Source of the DNA: Colias croceus
Taxonomy: Eukaryota; Arthropoda; Insecta; Lepidoptera; Pieridae
Reading direction: 5' to 3'
Assembly (NCBI RefSeq): GCF_905220415.1
Contig: NC_059543.1
Location: forward strand, 5,270,001 to 5,334,000
Length of the DNA stretch: 64,000 bases
Positions 37,255 through 48,390 of the stretch are shown in pieces (within the stretch, counting starts at the first letter, position 1; each line of letters opens with the position of its first letter). The position numbers and the translations under genes were made by a program. The notes below the pieces were generated by a model. The model was given only the letters and a program-made list of their open reading frames with translations, was not told the DNA's origin and made no database searches.

Positions 37255-37990
37255 ATATTTTATTTTATTTTTTAATCATAATCATTTATTCACCATAAAA
37301 TACAAAATTAAATACATAGTATCATTATCTTAATTAATTATTAAACATTCAAAATACAAGGACATAGATATGCATTGTACCAGATGATTAACAAAGATAA
37401 TATGAACTGCAGGCCTACACTAAGGCAGCTTGTATTGTAGGCCTGCAACCCTTCCTAAATATTACAAAAGGTACTACTCATTATATAATTTTAAATTATT
37501 TATACATAACGGATTTTATTAAGATTAAATTTACAATATTTTATTTTTATTTATTAATTTATATACTAAATTAAATCTGCGCCTATATTAACGCCTTTAT
37601 TTATAAGTGTGTAACTATGTGTGAATGTGTGTGTGTGTTCGCGTGTGTGTGTGTGCGAGTGTGTGTGTGTGCGTGTGATTTGTGGCAAGACTGAGAAAGT
37701 AAAATGGTTCAGACAATAACTTTAAGCATTTGCTCTATTGCTTCATAATCATGCCCTATCAACCAGTTTCGTATGGCACTGTTGGCATCTCTTATGGACA
37801 TCGAAGGCAGAGCTCCAATATCTTTGGCCATTCTATTGTATATGAGAGGTCCAAGAAATGTTTGCTGGCGTTGAGCAAGTTTAGTGCTTGTTTTGGGCTG
37901 AGAGAATACTTTATCTTTCCTTCTAATCGGTGCTGATTAATGAGAATTTTTTGAATAAAGAGTTGATTACTAGCATTTCGCACACGTATT
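37255..37990 (-). mobile_element. Probable LINE 3' fragment with (GT)n
   Basis: The minus-strand frame at 37792-37983 (RNASNQLFIQKILINQHRL … EWPKILELCLRCP, stop) looks like the degraded C-terminus of a retrotransposon protein. It is followed by a long AT-rich 3' region containing 'gtaggcctgcagttc'-type text around 37400-37450 and a compound (GT)n microsatellite at 37622-37678. I do not recognise the family and no poly(A) end or duplication was fixed. Confidence 0.35.
37622..37678. repeat. Compound (GT)n microsatellite
   Basis: Runs of GT interrupted by 'tcgc' and 'gcga'. Likely length-polymorphic. It lies inside the probable LINE 3' region. Confidence 0.9.
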
Positions 37991-37999
37991 TGCCTGGAT

Positions 38000-38850
38000 A
38001 GTAAGGATTATTCTAAAGAGATGTTTAACAACGGAAAAACTAGCCTATGTCACGCTCTAGTCTCTAAACTATCTCGTGAGACCAGACACAAAATTCATAT
38101 CAAAATAAATAAATAAATAACATCGGTCCATTGCGACTTGAAAGAAAGACAAACGCCGTAACAAACACACTTTCAAATTTATAATTAGGTAAGGAAGAAT
38201 AGTAGATAATTAGTATTGATAAAGTTAGCATAGAGAAAAATAACCAGCTCAAAGTGAGCGTGATTTTAACTCCCATTTCAGCCTGCACTCGTCAAACACA
38301 CTTTGACATGCAAATTGCGTACCTGACCACTATGTGTGCACGGGACATGTGATTGCAGACTTCCTATTTTGTTTATTATTTACCACTAAGCTATTGGAAA
38401 GGTCATATAACATAGTACTAGCTGTAGAGAGCCCTTCCAATGTTATAAAATAGTAAAGTTGCCACCAAAGTACCTGGGATGGTTTAAAATTTCATCATGT
38501 CCGGAGTAACAAAACGTTTTGTACATATTAATGTTATCAATAAATTTCAAACGACAAAAAAAATTAATAAAGTGTCGTCTGATTGCTTTGGCAGAAACAT
38601 TGAATGAGAACATTGACACATTCCAAGCTCGATAAAATTAGAGTCCGACAACATTAAATTTCTACAATAGGAACATAACAAGACGGATCAAGGATGTAAA
38701 ACGAATTTGATTTGATATGTGAGTTCTCAAGAATTTACATACACATTGTTATTTTTACAACCCTTTAAATAATTCATTTGCCATGTTATTCCTGAAATGT
38801 ATGTGAATAGGTATATGTACAGCCATAATATTAAATAATATCGTATATCA
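38000..38850. other. Non-coding stretch
   Basis: Contains an (AAAT)n run at about 38102. No gene or clear repeat was seen. Confidence 0.45.
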
Positions 38851-38854
38851 CATA

Positions 38855-38905
38855 CTAGCTTTCCACCCGCTTTGTCTATAACCTAATAAATTACTTAAGC
38901 TCCTC
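38855..38905 (-). mobile_element. Helitron 3'-end fragment
   Basis: Begins CTAGCTTTCCACCCGC and continues 'tttgtctataacctaataaa', the reverse of the 20979 element. Truncated. Confidence 0.5.
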
Positions 38906-39794
38906 TTCTTCACTTATAAACAATGCTAATATTTTAAATTCATTTTTGTGATATTTCTGTTACGCAAAAAATACACCATTTATGCTTCGATACCAGGGGA
39001 ATGATAAAATTCTGGCTGGACCATTAATCTACATCGGTAAGTCATCCATGTTCCAAATTGTTATTTCATTACCAGCAAGTCGATCAAGCTTGGGAAGAAT
39101 TTTAATTAGATCTCGAGCTACTAAAATATTTGAATTAGGTACATAATACGACGAAAATACCATGTTCCATATATTATTATGAAATGAAAATGTACTCTTG
39201 AAATATTTTGCACCAATATTCTACAATTACCTTCGTATTATTATGAGAATAAATTAAAACGTGCCTTTATTTTGAATGGCACATTTGAAATAAATATGAC
39301 CCCGACTCAAATATTAGTCTCGAATAAAATATTAAAATATACTTGACCCGTTAATACTTTAAAATGTTTTTGTTTTTCACATTTTTATATTACCTAGGTG
39401 TTTTTTATGCATCTAACTTGTTTCAGATAAGCTTGTTAGAAAATAAGTTTGAAGCCGTTAAAGCAGACTTTTAGACATTCTTACTCTTAGACTATAATTA
39501 TTGTCAATCACTTTACAAAATTTCATACAGAACAAATCTTTGGCGAATGTATATTTTGTGACATAGGTACATTTATTTACCTGAAAGAGAAACCATCTAT
39601 ACATTCTTACTAACTGTCGTGTTTATAATAGTGCACAAAGGTACTTAAACTGTTGTATGTGTGTAAGTAAGTATTTGAGAAGTTAAACGTCTTGATTATT
39701 TACATTTATATCACAGTGTAAAGAAAGCAAAATGATATTAAAGTGAGATAGAGCTAAAATATTCACATTTTCTTTATAGGTATTTTTATTTCAG

Positions 39795-39951
39795 CTTCAG
39801 GAAATTTTGCCGAAGACTATTGTTATTCCAATTTGAAGAAAACACCGCAAGCCGAATTGCCGGGGCCAAGTGCTGATTGCTTCGATCCAGATAGATTTGT
39901 ATCAGAAGATTTTTCTTTTATCCCGTTTAGTTTAGGCCAAGGAACAGCGCC
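39795..39951 (+). pseudogene. Decayed cytochrome P450 exon (haem-loop exon)
   Basis: Corresponds to exon 9 of the intact P450 at 9652-17926. It is preceded by an intact acceptor (tatttttatttcag) and reads SASGN, then, after shifts, the conserved PSADCFDPDRF, then FSFIPFSLG. Decay relative to exon 9: a one-base loss near the start, a TGA where W is expected, a one-base loss before GPSAD, and a one-base loss after FSLG. In the frame that restores PRN, the haem cysteine codon reads AGC (Ser), and the donor reads CTAAG. The flanking intron signals show a genomic duplication rather than a processed copy. No other exon of the copy was found nearby. Confidence 0.85.
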
Positions 39952-39954
39952 TAA

Positions 39955-40395
39955 GAAAATAATATTTTTGTATTGAGTAGGTACTCAATAAACCATCTTT
40001 TTTATGATTTGTGAAAATAATTATTAAAAAATTCATACAGAAAAATTATATTTTCAGGGATGCTTTATTTTACAACTTTACATAAAGTTACCTTTAATTT
40101 AAGCTTCACAAGTGTCTAATAACAATAAGCATCTTATCGGTGTTTTGATAAACTGCATTTACACATAATATTCTTTTATAATGTGTATTGTTTTTACATA
40201 ATTAAATTAGATATATTATTATGTCCGAAATAATTGCCATTATACTTTTTCAATTGCAATCATGAGTGTAAATTTGCAGACAACGTCTAAATATAAGAGG
40301 TGGCCTCTAAATATTTTCTACAAAAAGACATCATCAAATCAAACATCTAAAATATAATCAATTTTTTCCAGATCTATCAGCATATTCCTGATAAA
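39955..40395. other. AT-rich non-coding stretch
   Basis: Between the P450 relic and a SINE. No further P450 exon (for example the C-terminal one) could be recognised here. Confidence 0.45.
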
Positions 40396-40396
40396 A

Positions 40397-40617
40397 AGTG
40401 AAGTCCCATGTCCCCGTAGTGGGGTAAGGGGCAGATGCATTATGCATACATCTGTTTCACTGATCGATTTTTCTTTAGGGACAAGTAGGTGATCAGCCTT
40501 CTGTGTCCTACCAGACCGAGACATTTTTTTTTTCTTCGTCTCCACCGGGAATCGAACCCAGGACTCCTCGGTTCTATGCTCACGCGTCAACCACTGTCCA
40601 AGGAGGCGGTCACATTC
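40397..40617 (-). mobile_element. tRNA-derived SINE (family 1), inverted copy
   Basis: Matches the element at 25417 on the opposite strand: 'gtggttgacgcgtgagc', B box in 'tgggttcgattcccggtgg', then 'gtctcggtctggtaggaca' and 'catctgccccttacccc'. Small differences from the other copy indicate independent insertions. Confidence 0.8.
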
Positions 40618-40619
40618 GT

Positions 40620-41865
40620 GATAACACAGATAATAATAGAATACTATATGTGGTAGGTACTTGCTATGGGTTGTAATCTCAGGTTGTAATGCATTATTTA
40701 ATAACAGGAACGCAATATAAGATATTATAATCTGAGTTATAATTTGAGCTTCAATGTTTTTGAATATACCAAGTGTTAAAGTAAGAAGAAAGAAGTGCAA
40801 AGAATTTTGTCTCGTTTGTCCTTTCTTCATAGCACTTCATAGTCTGAGAAAAACTGGTACACTTTTGTAACCTTCTGTTAGATGTGTTTGCAGTAACAAC
40901 ACTTGGCATAAAAACAACTGCCCAGAAGAACCCAAATATTCTATTTCACGAAGCTATGAACATAACATTATCATTTATGACGAAGAGAATATTCAAAATC
41001 TGGCTATTTTGAAACAGGTTAACTGCAATGTATAAAGAGTAGGAAAAGTAGTATAAATATATTATACTTACAGATACAATAGCCTTACATAATATAACAA
41101 TAACATTAAATGTATTGTTTTACATAATATTTTACGTGATTTATAGATAATAATTAATTCTGAAATCGTTACTATATCGATCATATTTTTGTCTCTACCT
41201 ATGAAAAAGAAATTCGTTAACACCACACACTTAAAAAGATTCTAATGATTTTGTTATGTTGTTCTATCCCCCACTTTAATTATATACAACAAAAAATTAT
41301 TGATTAAAACATTTGATATTTCATGTTCTACAAGAGAGTTTGTATTGCCTAAATTCAAAGGAATGTGCTGTCACTGCCTCTACGGATATTGTAGTGACAG
41401 AATTGCTAAATTTTGGTATAAGTAACTAAGCAATATACCTACTTACAATAATAGATTTATGAGGTACATAACTGAGTACTATACGCTTAGAATCATTACC
41501 TAATTAATGTAAAAATATTATAATAATAAGTGATGATAATCATATTTTTGAATTATAAAAAATTTACGTTAAAATTACTTTATATTTTCAAAGTGCTTTT
41601 CAGATCTTCAGTAGGTATAGACACAAATTTAAATTACTCTTTGAAAGTTTTTTCTTAGATTATCAGAAAAAAAACTAATTTAAGAAGTTTGACTATCTCA
41701 AGGCTCAATCACGTAACAACGACTTTACAAATATCTGAAGATGAAAGTTATAGAGTTTCAAACATTATAAAGTAATATTATATCAAGAAATCTTGTCGTA
41801 AAACTGTTAGAAACTAATCAATTTCTAATTTACTTATCCATATTTTAAATATAACCCAATTTTAT
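40620..41865. other. AT-rich non-coding stretch
   Basis: No supported gene or repeat. Confidence 0.45.
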
Positions 41866-41868
41866 GGT

Positions 41869-41970
41869 TATACTAATATTATAAAGATTAAGAGTTCGGT
41901 GTTAGATAGCCCATTTGTCGAGGAAGGCTATATATCATCACGCTAAGACCAACAGGAGCGGAGCAACGCG
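41869..41970 (+). mobile_element. Helitron 5' part, short subfamily, interrupted
   Basis: Has the 5' end 'actaatattataaag', then 'cgaggaaggctatatatc' and 'aacaggagcggagcaacg'. Where the 10556 copy continues to its CTAG end, this copy runs into the fold-back element at 41971. Confidence 0.65.
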
Positions 41971-42063
41971 GTCTTGAAACAGTATTAATTCCAGAGTGAA
42001 AAAACGACAAAGCGTAACGCCTAGCGCCAGTTTCCGATATTGGAATTAATACTGCTTTAAGAC
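41971..42063. mobile_element. Fold-back MITE (family B), inserted in a Helitron
   Basis: The 23-bp arms at 41971-41993 and 42041-42063 differ at two positions (core 'cagtattaattcca'). They enclose a 47-bp centre. It shares its arms with the element at 32348-32454. Confidence 0.65.
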
Positions 42064-42483
42064 ATCATTGTGACCCCCTTGTATACCTACGCTATCATTA
42101 CGTCTATAAAATAGTTTCTGTTAACAGTAACCCTTTTCATCCCGGCCGAAGTAAACACGTCAAACTAGCTGAAATGCGTAAACTTATACAACTATAACAC
42201 GTTAGCAAGAAATATTATTCCGATTTGAGATGTTACACCCGTCAGGCTCCCTGGGGACCCGTCGTCACGTTTCCAGTTCTAAGTTCAAATTATATTTTCA
42301 ACTTGATGGAACTTTTCAATTATAGTGAGGAAATTTATGTCTCCTTTTTTTGCTGTTTTGACAGAGAGACTAGTTTTTTGCAGCAAAATATAATATATTA
42401 TTTTCGACTCTCCGAATGAACCACTGTGATGCCCAGTTCATCAAAAAGATTAATAAATTAATTTATTTATTTATTTATTTATA

Positions 42484-42527
42484 AAATAATTGCGAAAAAA
42501 TATTTAAGATTTTTTTCGCAATTATTT
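42484..42527. repeat. Perfect hairpin: 17-bp arms, 10-nt loop
   Basis: Arms 42484-42500 (…ATTGCGAAAAAA) and 42511-42527 are exact inverted copies around tatttaagat. A (TTTA)n run lies just to the left. One side ends in a T-run, so it resembles a terminator hairpin, but in this eukaryotic context it is more likely a small palindrome. Confidence 0.8.
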
Positions 42528-42529
42528 AT

Positions 42530-44375
42530 TGAGGCGTTAGCCAATTTTCCCTTTTTGTTGTATCTTGATGTATAACATTATCAATTTGGAATTAATTAAA
42601 CATGAAACAGATATAATAAAAATCGTAGAAGCAAAGGCGCGACGTGGTATAAATAAAATATTTGTTCGAAAGAAATTAAATTTTCGAGCAGCGGGAGTGC
42701 TTAAATTGGCTCAGGATCTCTCTAGTTGATTCTCTCTGTGATTCGTTGATTATCCTTTCGTTTAAAAAAAGTAAAGGAATTGCTTTCAAAGGCCATAAAA
42801 GTCAAATTGAATAATTATATTTATTATCAGGTACTTATTATTTTTGTATTCCTCAAGCATAGCTTCAAGTTAAATCTTATGAATATAGAGTTTGCAGTTT
42901 ACGTGTACTTTTCAATTTCATCTATTTTACTTCAATGTAGACCAATCTAGAAATCACTTCAAACTTTAGATATACCACAGTCCTACCGAACCCTTTCTTC
43001 ATATTCGACGTACTGACATATTTATACATCTTTATGATAGCGCAAATAATCTAGTCCAAATAAATATAAACGATGTTTAAATGCACTGCAATTCCATTTA
43101 ACTCTACCACAAACGGCACAATGGATGTTGAAGCCGCGACAAAACATCCGTTTCTGAGAAACAGCTTTTATCCTCTCAGTCTCACTAGACAAAGAGCTTA
43201 CAGATTGAAAACTAAAATCCAAAACGTATTACGGCACGATGCTCGTGATATTATTATATCTGTAGGTATAACTGTTTGTGTCGAACCGAGCTAGAAAAAC
43301 CTCTTGGAGAATCGATTTTATGTTTCTACTAGCCGAGTCGTAGTTTCGCCCGTAACCACGTGCTAAAGCGATTATTTCTATAGCTATGTGTCGTTATAAG
43401 CCCGTTTGTTTCTGCTGTTGTGGGTTCTAACAAATACCAATTCCTCCATCCTCACAAACTTTCATATATATATTATAATATAGTGAATGAATATAATGAA
43501 TCCTTACCAAACATGAAAAAGTATGAAATGTCAATTTAAATATTGTCTCTATAAACAATATATTATAATATCATTGTCTACAAACGTATAGTTTCACAAA
43601 AGCAAGTGAAGCTTAACATAAACTAACTACCTAAAATTAGTTTTTTTTCCTAAAAGATCCAAAAGCTTGAAATAATTAATATTTTACTTTTCTATAGCTT
43701 GTACCAATATTAAAAAATAATTATGAAATAAATAGACCCCACAGCACATTCATCATAAACTCAATAAAAAAACATAAAACGAAACGAACTCCGGAAATGG
43801 AGGTTCATTAGGTACATCTCCCGATAACATATTTGCATAAAAATCGCTCGTCCACTTGAAAATCCAATCACGATCCCTTTATTTTCCGTCTAAGCGTATC
43901 TCAAGATTGCATAGGCACGACCTGGCATGAGGCTTAATAGGTAGTTCTAAAATTAATTAAGGTATACGGACACAGAGTAAAAAATACAGTATCATAATAT
44001 GTTTGAGAAAATGTGAGCTTGTGAGGATAATTAATTTGATACGAAAAGATTTGGGAAGAGCTATGAACTATCAATGAAATATGGTGTTTGTATATATTTT
44101 GTGGCGATATTGCCTCATAGCCTGTAGTTTGTGCAATAACAGTCACAGACTTGTATTCAAAGATTTACTTCATATACGTTAAAAGCTTGATTTGCTTTTT
44201 AATGGAAGCTGATTTGGAATAAAGCTGGATAGAAATTAATATACACAAAAAAAAGAACATATTTTGTTTACTGTATATTTTTCCTCTGTGGCTTGTGCGT
44301 ATTAGTTGGTACATAACGCTGTTCACAAGCTTCCAATTAGGTGTTGATGACACGAACTTTCATGAGATAGATGTC
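42530..44375. other. Non-coding stretch
   Basis: Overlapping opposite-strand open frames at 43022-43294 have less AT-biased composition than the surroundings but match no family I know. Elsewhere no supported feature. Confidence 0.4.
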
Positions 44376-44377
44376 AA

Positions 44378-44560
44378 TCCATACTAATATTATAAATGCG
44401 AAAGTAACTCTATCTGTCTGTGTGTTACTCAATCACGGCTAAACTACTGAACCAATTTACATGAAATTTGGTATGGAGATATTTTGATACCCAAGAAAGG
44501 ACATAGGCTACTTTTTATTGCGAAATATGTACCACGGGCGAAGCCGGGGCGGACCGCTAG
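44378..44560 (+). mobile_element. Non-autonomous Helitron, hybrid subfamily
   Basis: The 5' half (TCCATACTAATATTATAAAT, 'gatacccaagaaaggacatagg') is Lep1-like as at 579. The 3' half ('cgggcgaagccggggcggac', CTAG) is that of the 15599 subfamily. This looks like a recombinant of two subfamilies. Confidence 0.8.
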
Positions 44561-44564
44561 TTTT

Positions 44565-46170
44565 AAATAAAAATGAGTAAGTACCAAGGTAGGTACCATT
44601 TTTTGAGATTTCTTGTAAGGAAACTATAAGTGGATAGTTCTAATAACTAGTTGTATACTGCGGTATCATGTGCGCTGTAACCGCGAAGCATGTATGCTAA
44701 ATAAACTGCTAAATAATATGTATTTACTTTTGTATTATTTCTAATACAAACTATATCATAATATTATTATCTTTATTTTTTAATAAATTAGATTATTAGA
44801 GTATTAATGTTACAAACAAATACTACCTATAATATAATGTATTATGTAATCATGCCTGATATTTCCAAATTTTAAATTATGACGGTATTATTTCTATTCG
44901 TAGGAAGATACTGATCTGAGTGGCGCGTGGAATATTTAGCTACAACAACCATAGCCTGCAACTATTAAAATAAATCAAATCATACTCATTCCTCTAAAAT
45001 AATAATATTATCCCCTTTCGAAACACATGATTGATGAAGCCTTCTGGGACTCTACGTCGTTAGTCACGTGACAAAAATGTACGCAGTTAAAGACACATGA
45101 TTTTCCTATTTATTTCACATGTATAATTTATCAAAACATAATTGCTAATACACTTTACAACGTGCTTGCTAATTGAATGTAGTAGGCGCTTATTTTTACA
45201 AGCTCATTAATAATTACTTTACTTTAATTATTAATAAACACAATTTGATACATTATTTATTAAAAATACCACACAGTCATTAAGACAAATTCACATATTG
45301 AATTGAAATTTTTTTTATACCAAAAATATCGCGAATGAAAATCACATTTCAACAATAAATAGGTACCTTCAATAACACCATTCCTCATATAACTTAGATA
45401 CTCCCGATTGAAGAAGGATTGTCTAGACATCTACCAACTTCCAAGCTTTGTCTAATGCACCACTACCCCAAATAAAATGTTATCAAAATAAATACATTTT
45501 AAACATACCTACCCAATAATCTAACAGATCCACATCTACAATAACTATAGTACTTATCAAGATGCGAAAAAACAAACCTGTTAATAAATCCGTTCAATTC
45601 GAAACCCTTCTCAAATAAATTCGATACAGAAAATGGTCAGTTATTCAGGGACAGCAATTAATATAAGGCTTTGTTTAATTACGATCCTGCCCATTGGATC
45701 TGATTAACCCAGCGAGTCCACACCTGCGTACCATTATAATATCATCAATATATACCAAGTCGATGTCTAAACAAATCAATGGTAATTGGAAACTATAATT
45801 AACGTTTTTATGACATCTAATCATCTGCCCATATTAGTTCCCACCGCTGGGACACAGGCTTCCTAATGCTTCATTTTAGGTTTCCACCTCGATGGCAGTA
45901 CAAACTCTTGAGACTTTACAACTAGAAACAGTATTGTACTGTAATTTGAGGCTCTGAATGAAAATTCAATTAGATCGATAATTCCATTAATCTCTAACTA
46001 AACTGTCTATTTTAGTGAGTCAAATACCCTTTCAAAGCGACTGAAGCTGGATGAATGAGTTCGTCTATTATATCGTAATTACATATATATATTTTATATA
46101 TATTATATATAGAAATTACAGTCGTATTCATTTATGAAACCCTTTTTTTTGTATATATAGCTTATAGCCT
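44565..46170. other. AT-rich non-coding stretch
   Basis: A fragment at about 45831-45890 ('ctgcccatattagttcccac', 'ctgggacacaggcttcct') resembles a dispersed lepidopteran repeat, perhaps LINE-derived. No gene. Confidence 0.4.
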
Positions 46171-46174
46171 ATAT

Positions 46175-46410
46175 CCATACTAATATTATAAATGCGAAAG
46201 TAACTCTGTCTGTCTGTCTGTTACTCAATCACGTCTAAACTACTGAACCAATTTTCATGAAATTTGGTATGGAGATATTTTGATACCCGAGAAAGGACAT
46301 AGGCTACTTTTTATCCTGGGAAAATGACGCAATCCCGGAAATCTCACGGGAACGGGAACTATGCGGGTTTTTCTTTGAATGCGCGGGCGAAGCCGCGGGT
46401 GGAAACCTAG
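46175..46410 (+). mobile_element. Non-autonomous Helitron (Lep1-like), full-length
   Basis: Starts TCCATACTAATATTATAAAT after A and ends GCGGGTGGAAACCTAG before T. Very close to the copy at 59026 (minus), including 'atgacgcaatcccgg'. It lies just beyond the 3' end of the WAP gene. Confidence 0.87.
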
Positions 46411-46491
46411 TATTTCTATATTGAAAATATGGAAAAGTCTATTTAAATTTTAGGAAGGTAACATAATATTGAAAAATGAACAATTCACTAG

Positions 46492-46497
46492 TTTATT
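46492..46497 (-). terminator. Poly(A) signal AATAAA of the WAP gene
   Basis: On the minus strand the AATAAA begins seven bases after the stop codon TAA (46504-46506), which implies a very short 3' UTR. Confidence 0.55.
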
Positions 46498-46503
46498 CAC
46501 AAA

Positions 46504-48390
46504 TTAATTCATGGTAGGTACTATTTCATCGTGTTCCGGTTTCTGGCAAATAAGTGCCCCGCATCTATTGGGGCAACATTTGAGGGTCCTGGGGCAGTCG
46601 GAGTCACCGGTGCACGTGTGACTGCACACCCAGGGTCCACGGGGGTACTCGGGGCAACGGCCTTTCTTCACTGAAAATTAAAAAGCTTTCATGTGGATGA
46701 AATAAATTTGGTAAACCACACAATTATTTATTGGCAATTCGTTATTAACTAATGAAATGGAATAACAACAACGGAAAGTAGGTAATTTACCAAAATATTA
46801 TCATATTTAAATTTCAAGAGAAAAAGTACAGAACATTGAGATACTTAGAATGTTACAAAATACATGGACAAAAGAAAGTGCTTCTTTTAGTTCTTTAAAT
46901 TCTTCGATTTACGTAACCAAGTATGCAATGATTATAATAGCAAAGATATGATAAAACTTTGATATTATATTACAAAGGTCAGGAAGTGCAGCATTTATGA
47001 ATAAAAACTTCTTTTGCCGTTTGGTTCAACAATTATTTTCCACTAGACTGTTCTGGTGCACTTTGTGAAAAAGTTGCCTCAATGTATACGAAATGATGAT
47101 CGCGTCAAGGAGTTTCGTTGTCCGTATTCTGTGCATTTATATCAAGTATTTTTACATAGCTTTGTGTAATGGATCACTTCATATATTTTGTAAACGCATT
47201 TTCAGTTCTACTTTCTTTTTGAATTATATCTAAACAGTGATTAGGTATGATTTATAGAAATAAATGAAGTAACTACAGTATCCTTTGGCGGGTGCGAGGA
47301 TTGGCGATTACTTGCCTACTTGTGCCTGTTGTACAATAGAGGACAATCGAGGACCGAACTTTTTACTTCAGCCTTACCTAAATTAACAAAATGCCTCTGC
47401 GTCATAGCTTCTACACACATGGCGCCTCCACATGCTGTAGGGCAGCAGAGCTGAGTGCTGTTACAGGCCACAGAGGGCCCGCATAGCGCCTCACATATAT
47501 CCACTGAGAGGGTCGGTGGACAGGACCCCGTTTGACATGATGAAAGTGTTATAGATCCCGCTGTTTAGAAAACAGTTAACAATAAATATATTATTATTTA
47601 GGGAGTTGTAAATGGCACTTAGCATAGCGTTACCACACTTAGCATTGAATGAGTACCACGCAAAGGTGTGAAAGGTGAGAATTTAGAAAGGTAGGCTTCA
47701 TGGTTTAAATACCAACCTACATAATTTATCAAAAAATTATTTACAGGTCAATTCAATCAATGTATCTACTAAAATCTAGGATCATTACATATTTCACATA
47801 TCACTATATAAATCCAACAAAATATTCACTATATTTGTATAAATAAATATAATACACAAACAATTCCATTTTATTTATTTTATTTATTTATTTATAATTC
47901 TTTATTGTGCAAAATATGGTCAAACAATAGTATACAAAAGGAAGTAGTAATACAAAAACATAAATTGCCCAAAAGGCGGCCTTATTGCTAAACAGCAATC
48001 TCTACCAGGCAACCTGGCGGGAGAGGAAATGCAAGAAGATTATACATAATAGATATAAGAATTCTGGAATAACCGATCACTGAAATACCTAAAACATCCG
48101 GGCCTTTAAGAACATCCAATAAAATATTATGTGGTTCACTCAGGCATATAGAAATTCTTTCTCTTGCATGGTTGGCAGATTGTTATATACTGCTATATTC
48201 TATATTGTTACATTGATCACTGGTTTTTCTTCACAAAAAGCACTAACAAATAATTAAAAAATTGCTCCAAGACAAAAAAAAATTGAATTGAATTTGTAAG
48301 AATTATTAAGTCTACCATTTTCACAAAATTAAACTATATCACAGCACTAACTCACCAATAATGATGAAAAATATAAATAACATTGTATCT
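46504..48390 (-). CDS. Secreted protein with two WAP four-disulfide-core domains
   Basis: Three exons on the minus strand: 48356-48383 (coding part; ATG at 48381-48383), 47378-47560 and 46504-46670, all with GT-AG junctions and agreeing phases. The product has 125 residues. A hydrophobic start (MLFIFFIIIAGSITLSS) is a signal peptide. WAP domain 1 spans C23-C58 with cysteines at 23, 32, 36, 42, 48, 49, 53 and 58. WAP domain 2 spans C76-C112 with cysteines at 76, 86, 90, 96, 102, 103, 107 and 112. Both have the CC…CG..C core. An extra Cys18 lies ahead of domain 1. One exon per domain fits domain duplication. WAP proteins are typically extracellular protease inhibitors or antibacterial factors; target unknown. 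An acceptor at 48391-48393 just before the ATG suggests a further 5' non-coding exon. Start chosen because it gives the signal peptide and correct phase. Confidence 0.9.
47866..48030 (-). repeat. Dispersed repeat with (TAAA)n tail
   Basis: Lies in intron 1 of the WAP gene. On plus it shows a (TTTA)n tract, then 'ttctttattgtgcaaaatat', 'cccaaaaggcggccttattg', 'aacagcaatctctaccagg'. This word order is typical of the 3' end of a dispersed lepidopteran retroelement on the minus strand. Confidence 0.5.

Noticed and set aside
37622..37678. Regular short repeats considered as a CRISPR-like or telomeric array
   Set aside because: They are a plain (GT)n microsatellite with no spacers.
40339..40830. 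163-codon minus-strand open frame
   Set aside because: Its middle is the tRNA-derived SINE at 40397-40617 and the rest is AT-rich flank; no protein family is recognisable.
42484..42527. Rho-independent terminator
   Set aside because: The hairpin and T-run shape fits, but the window is clearly a eukaryotic nuclear genome and no bacterial gene is adjacent.
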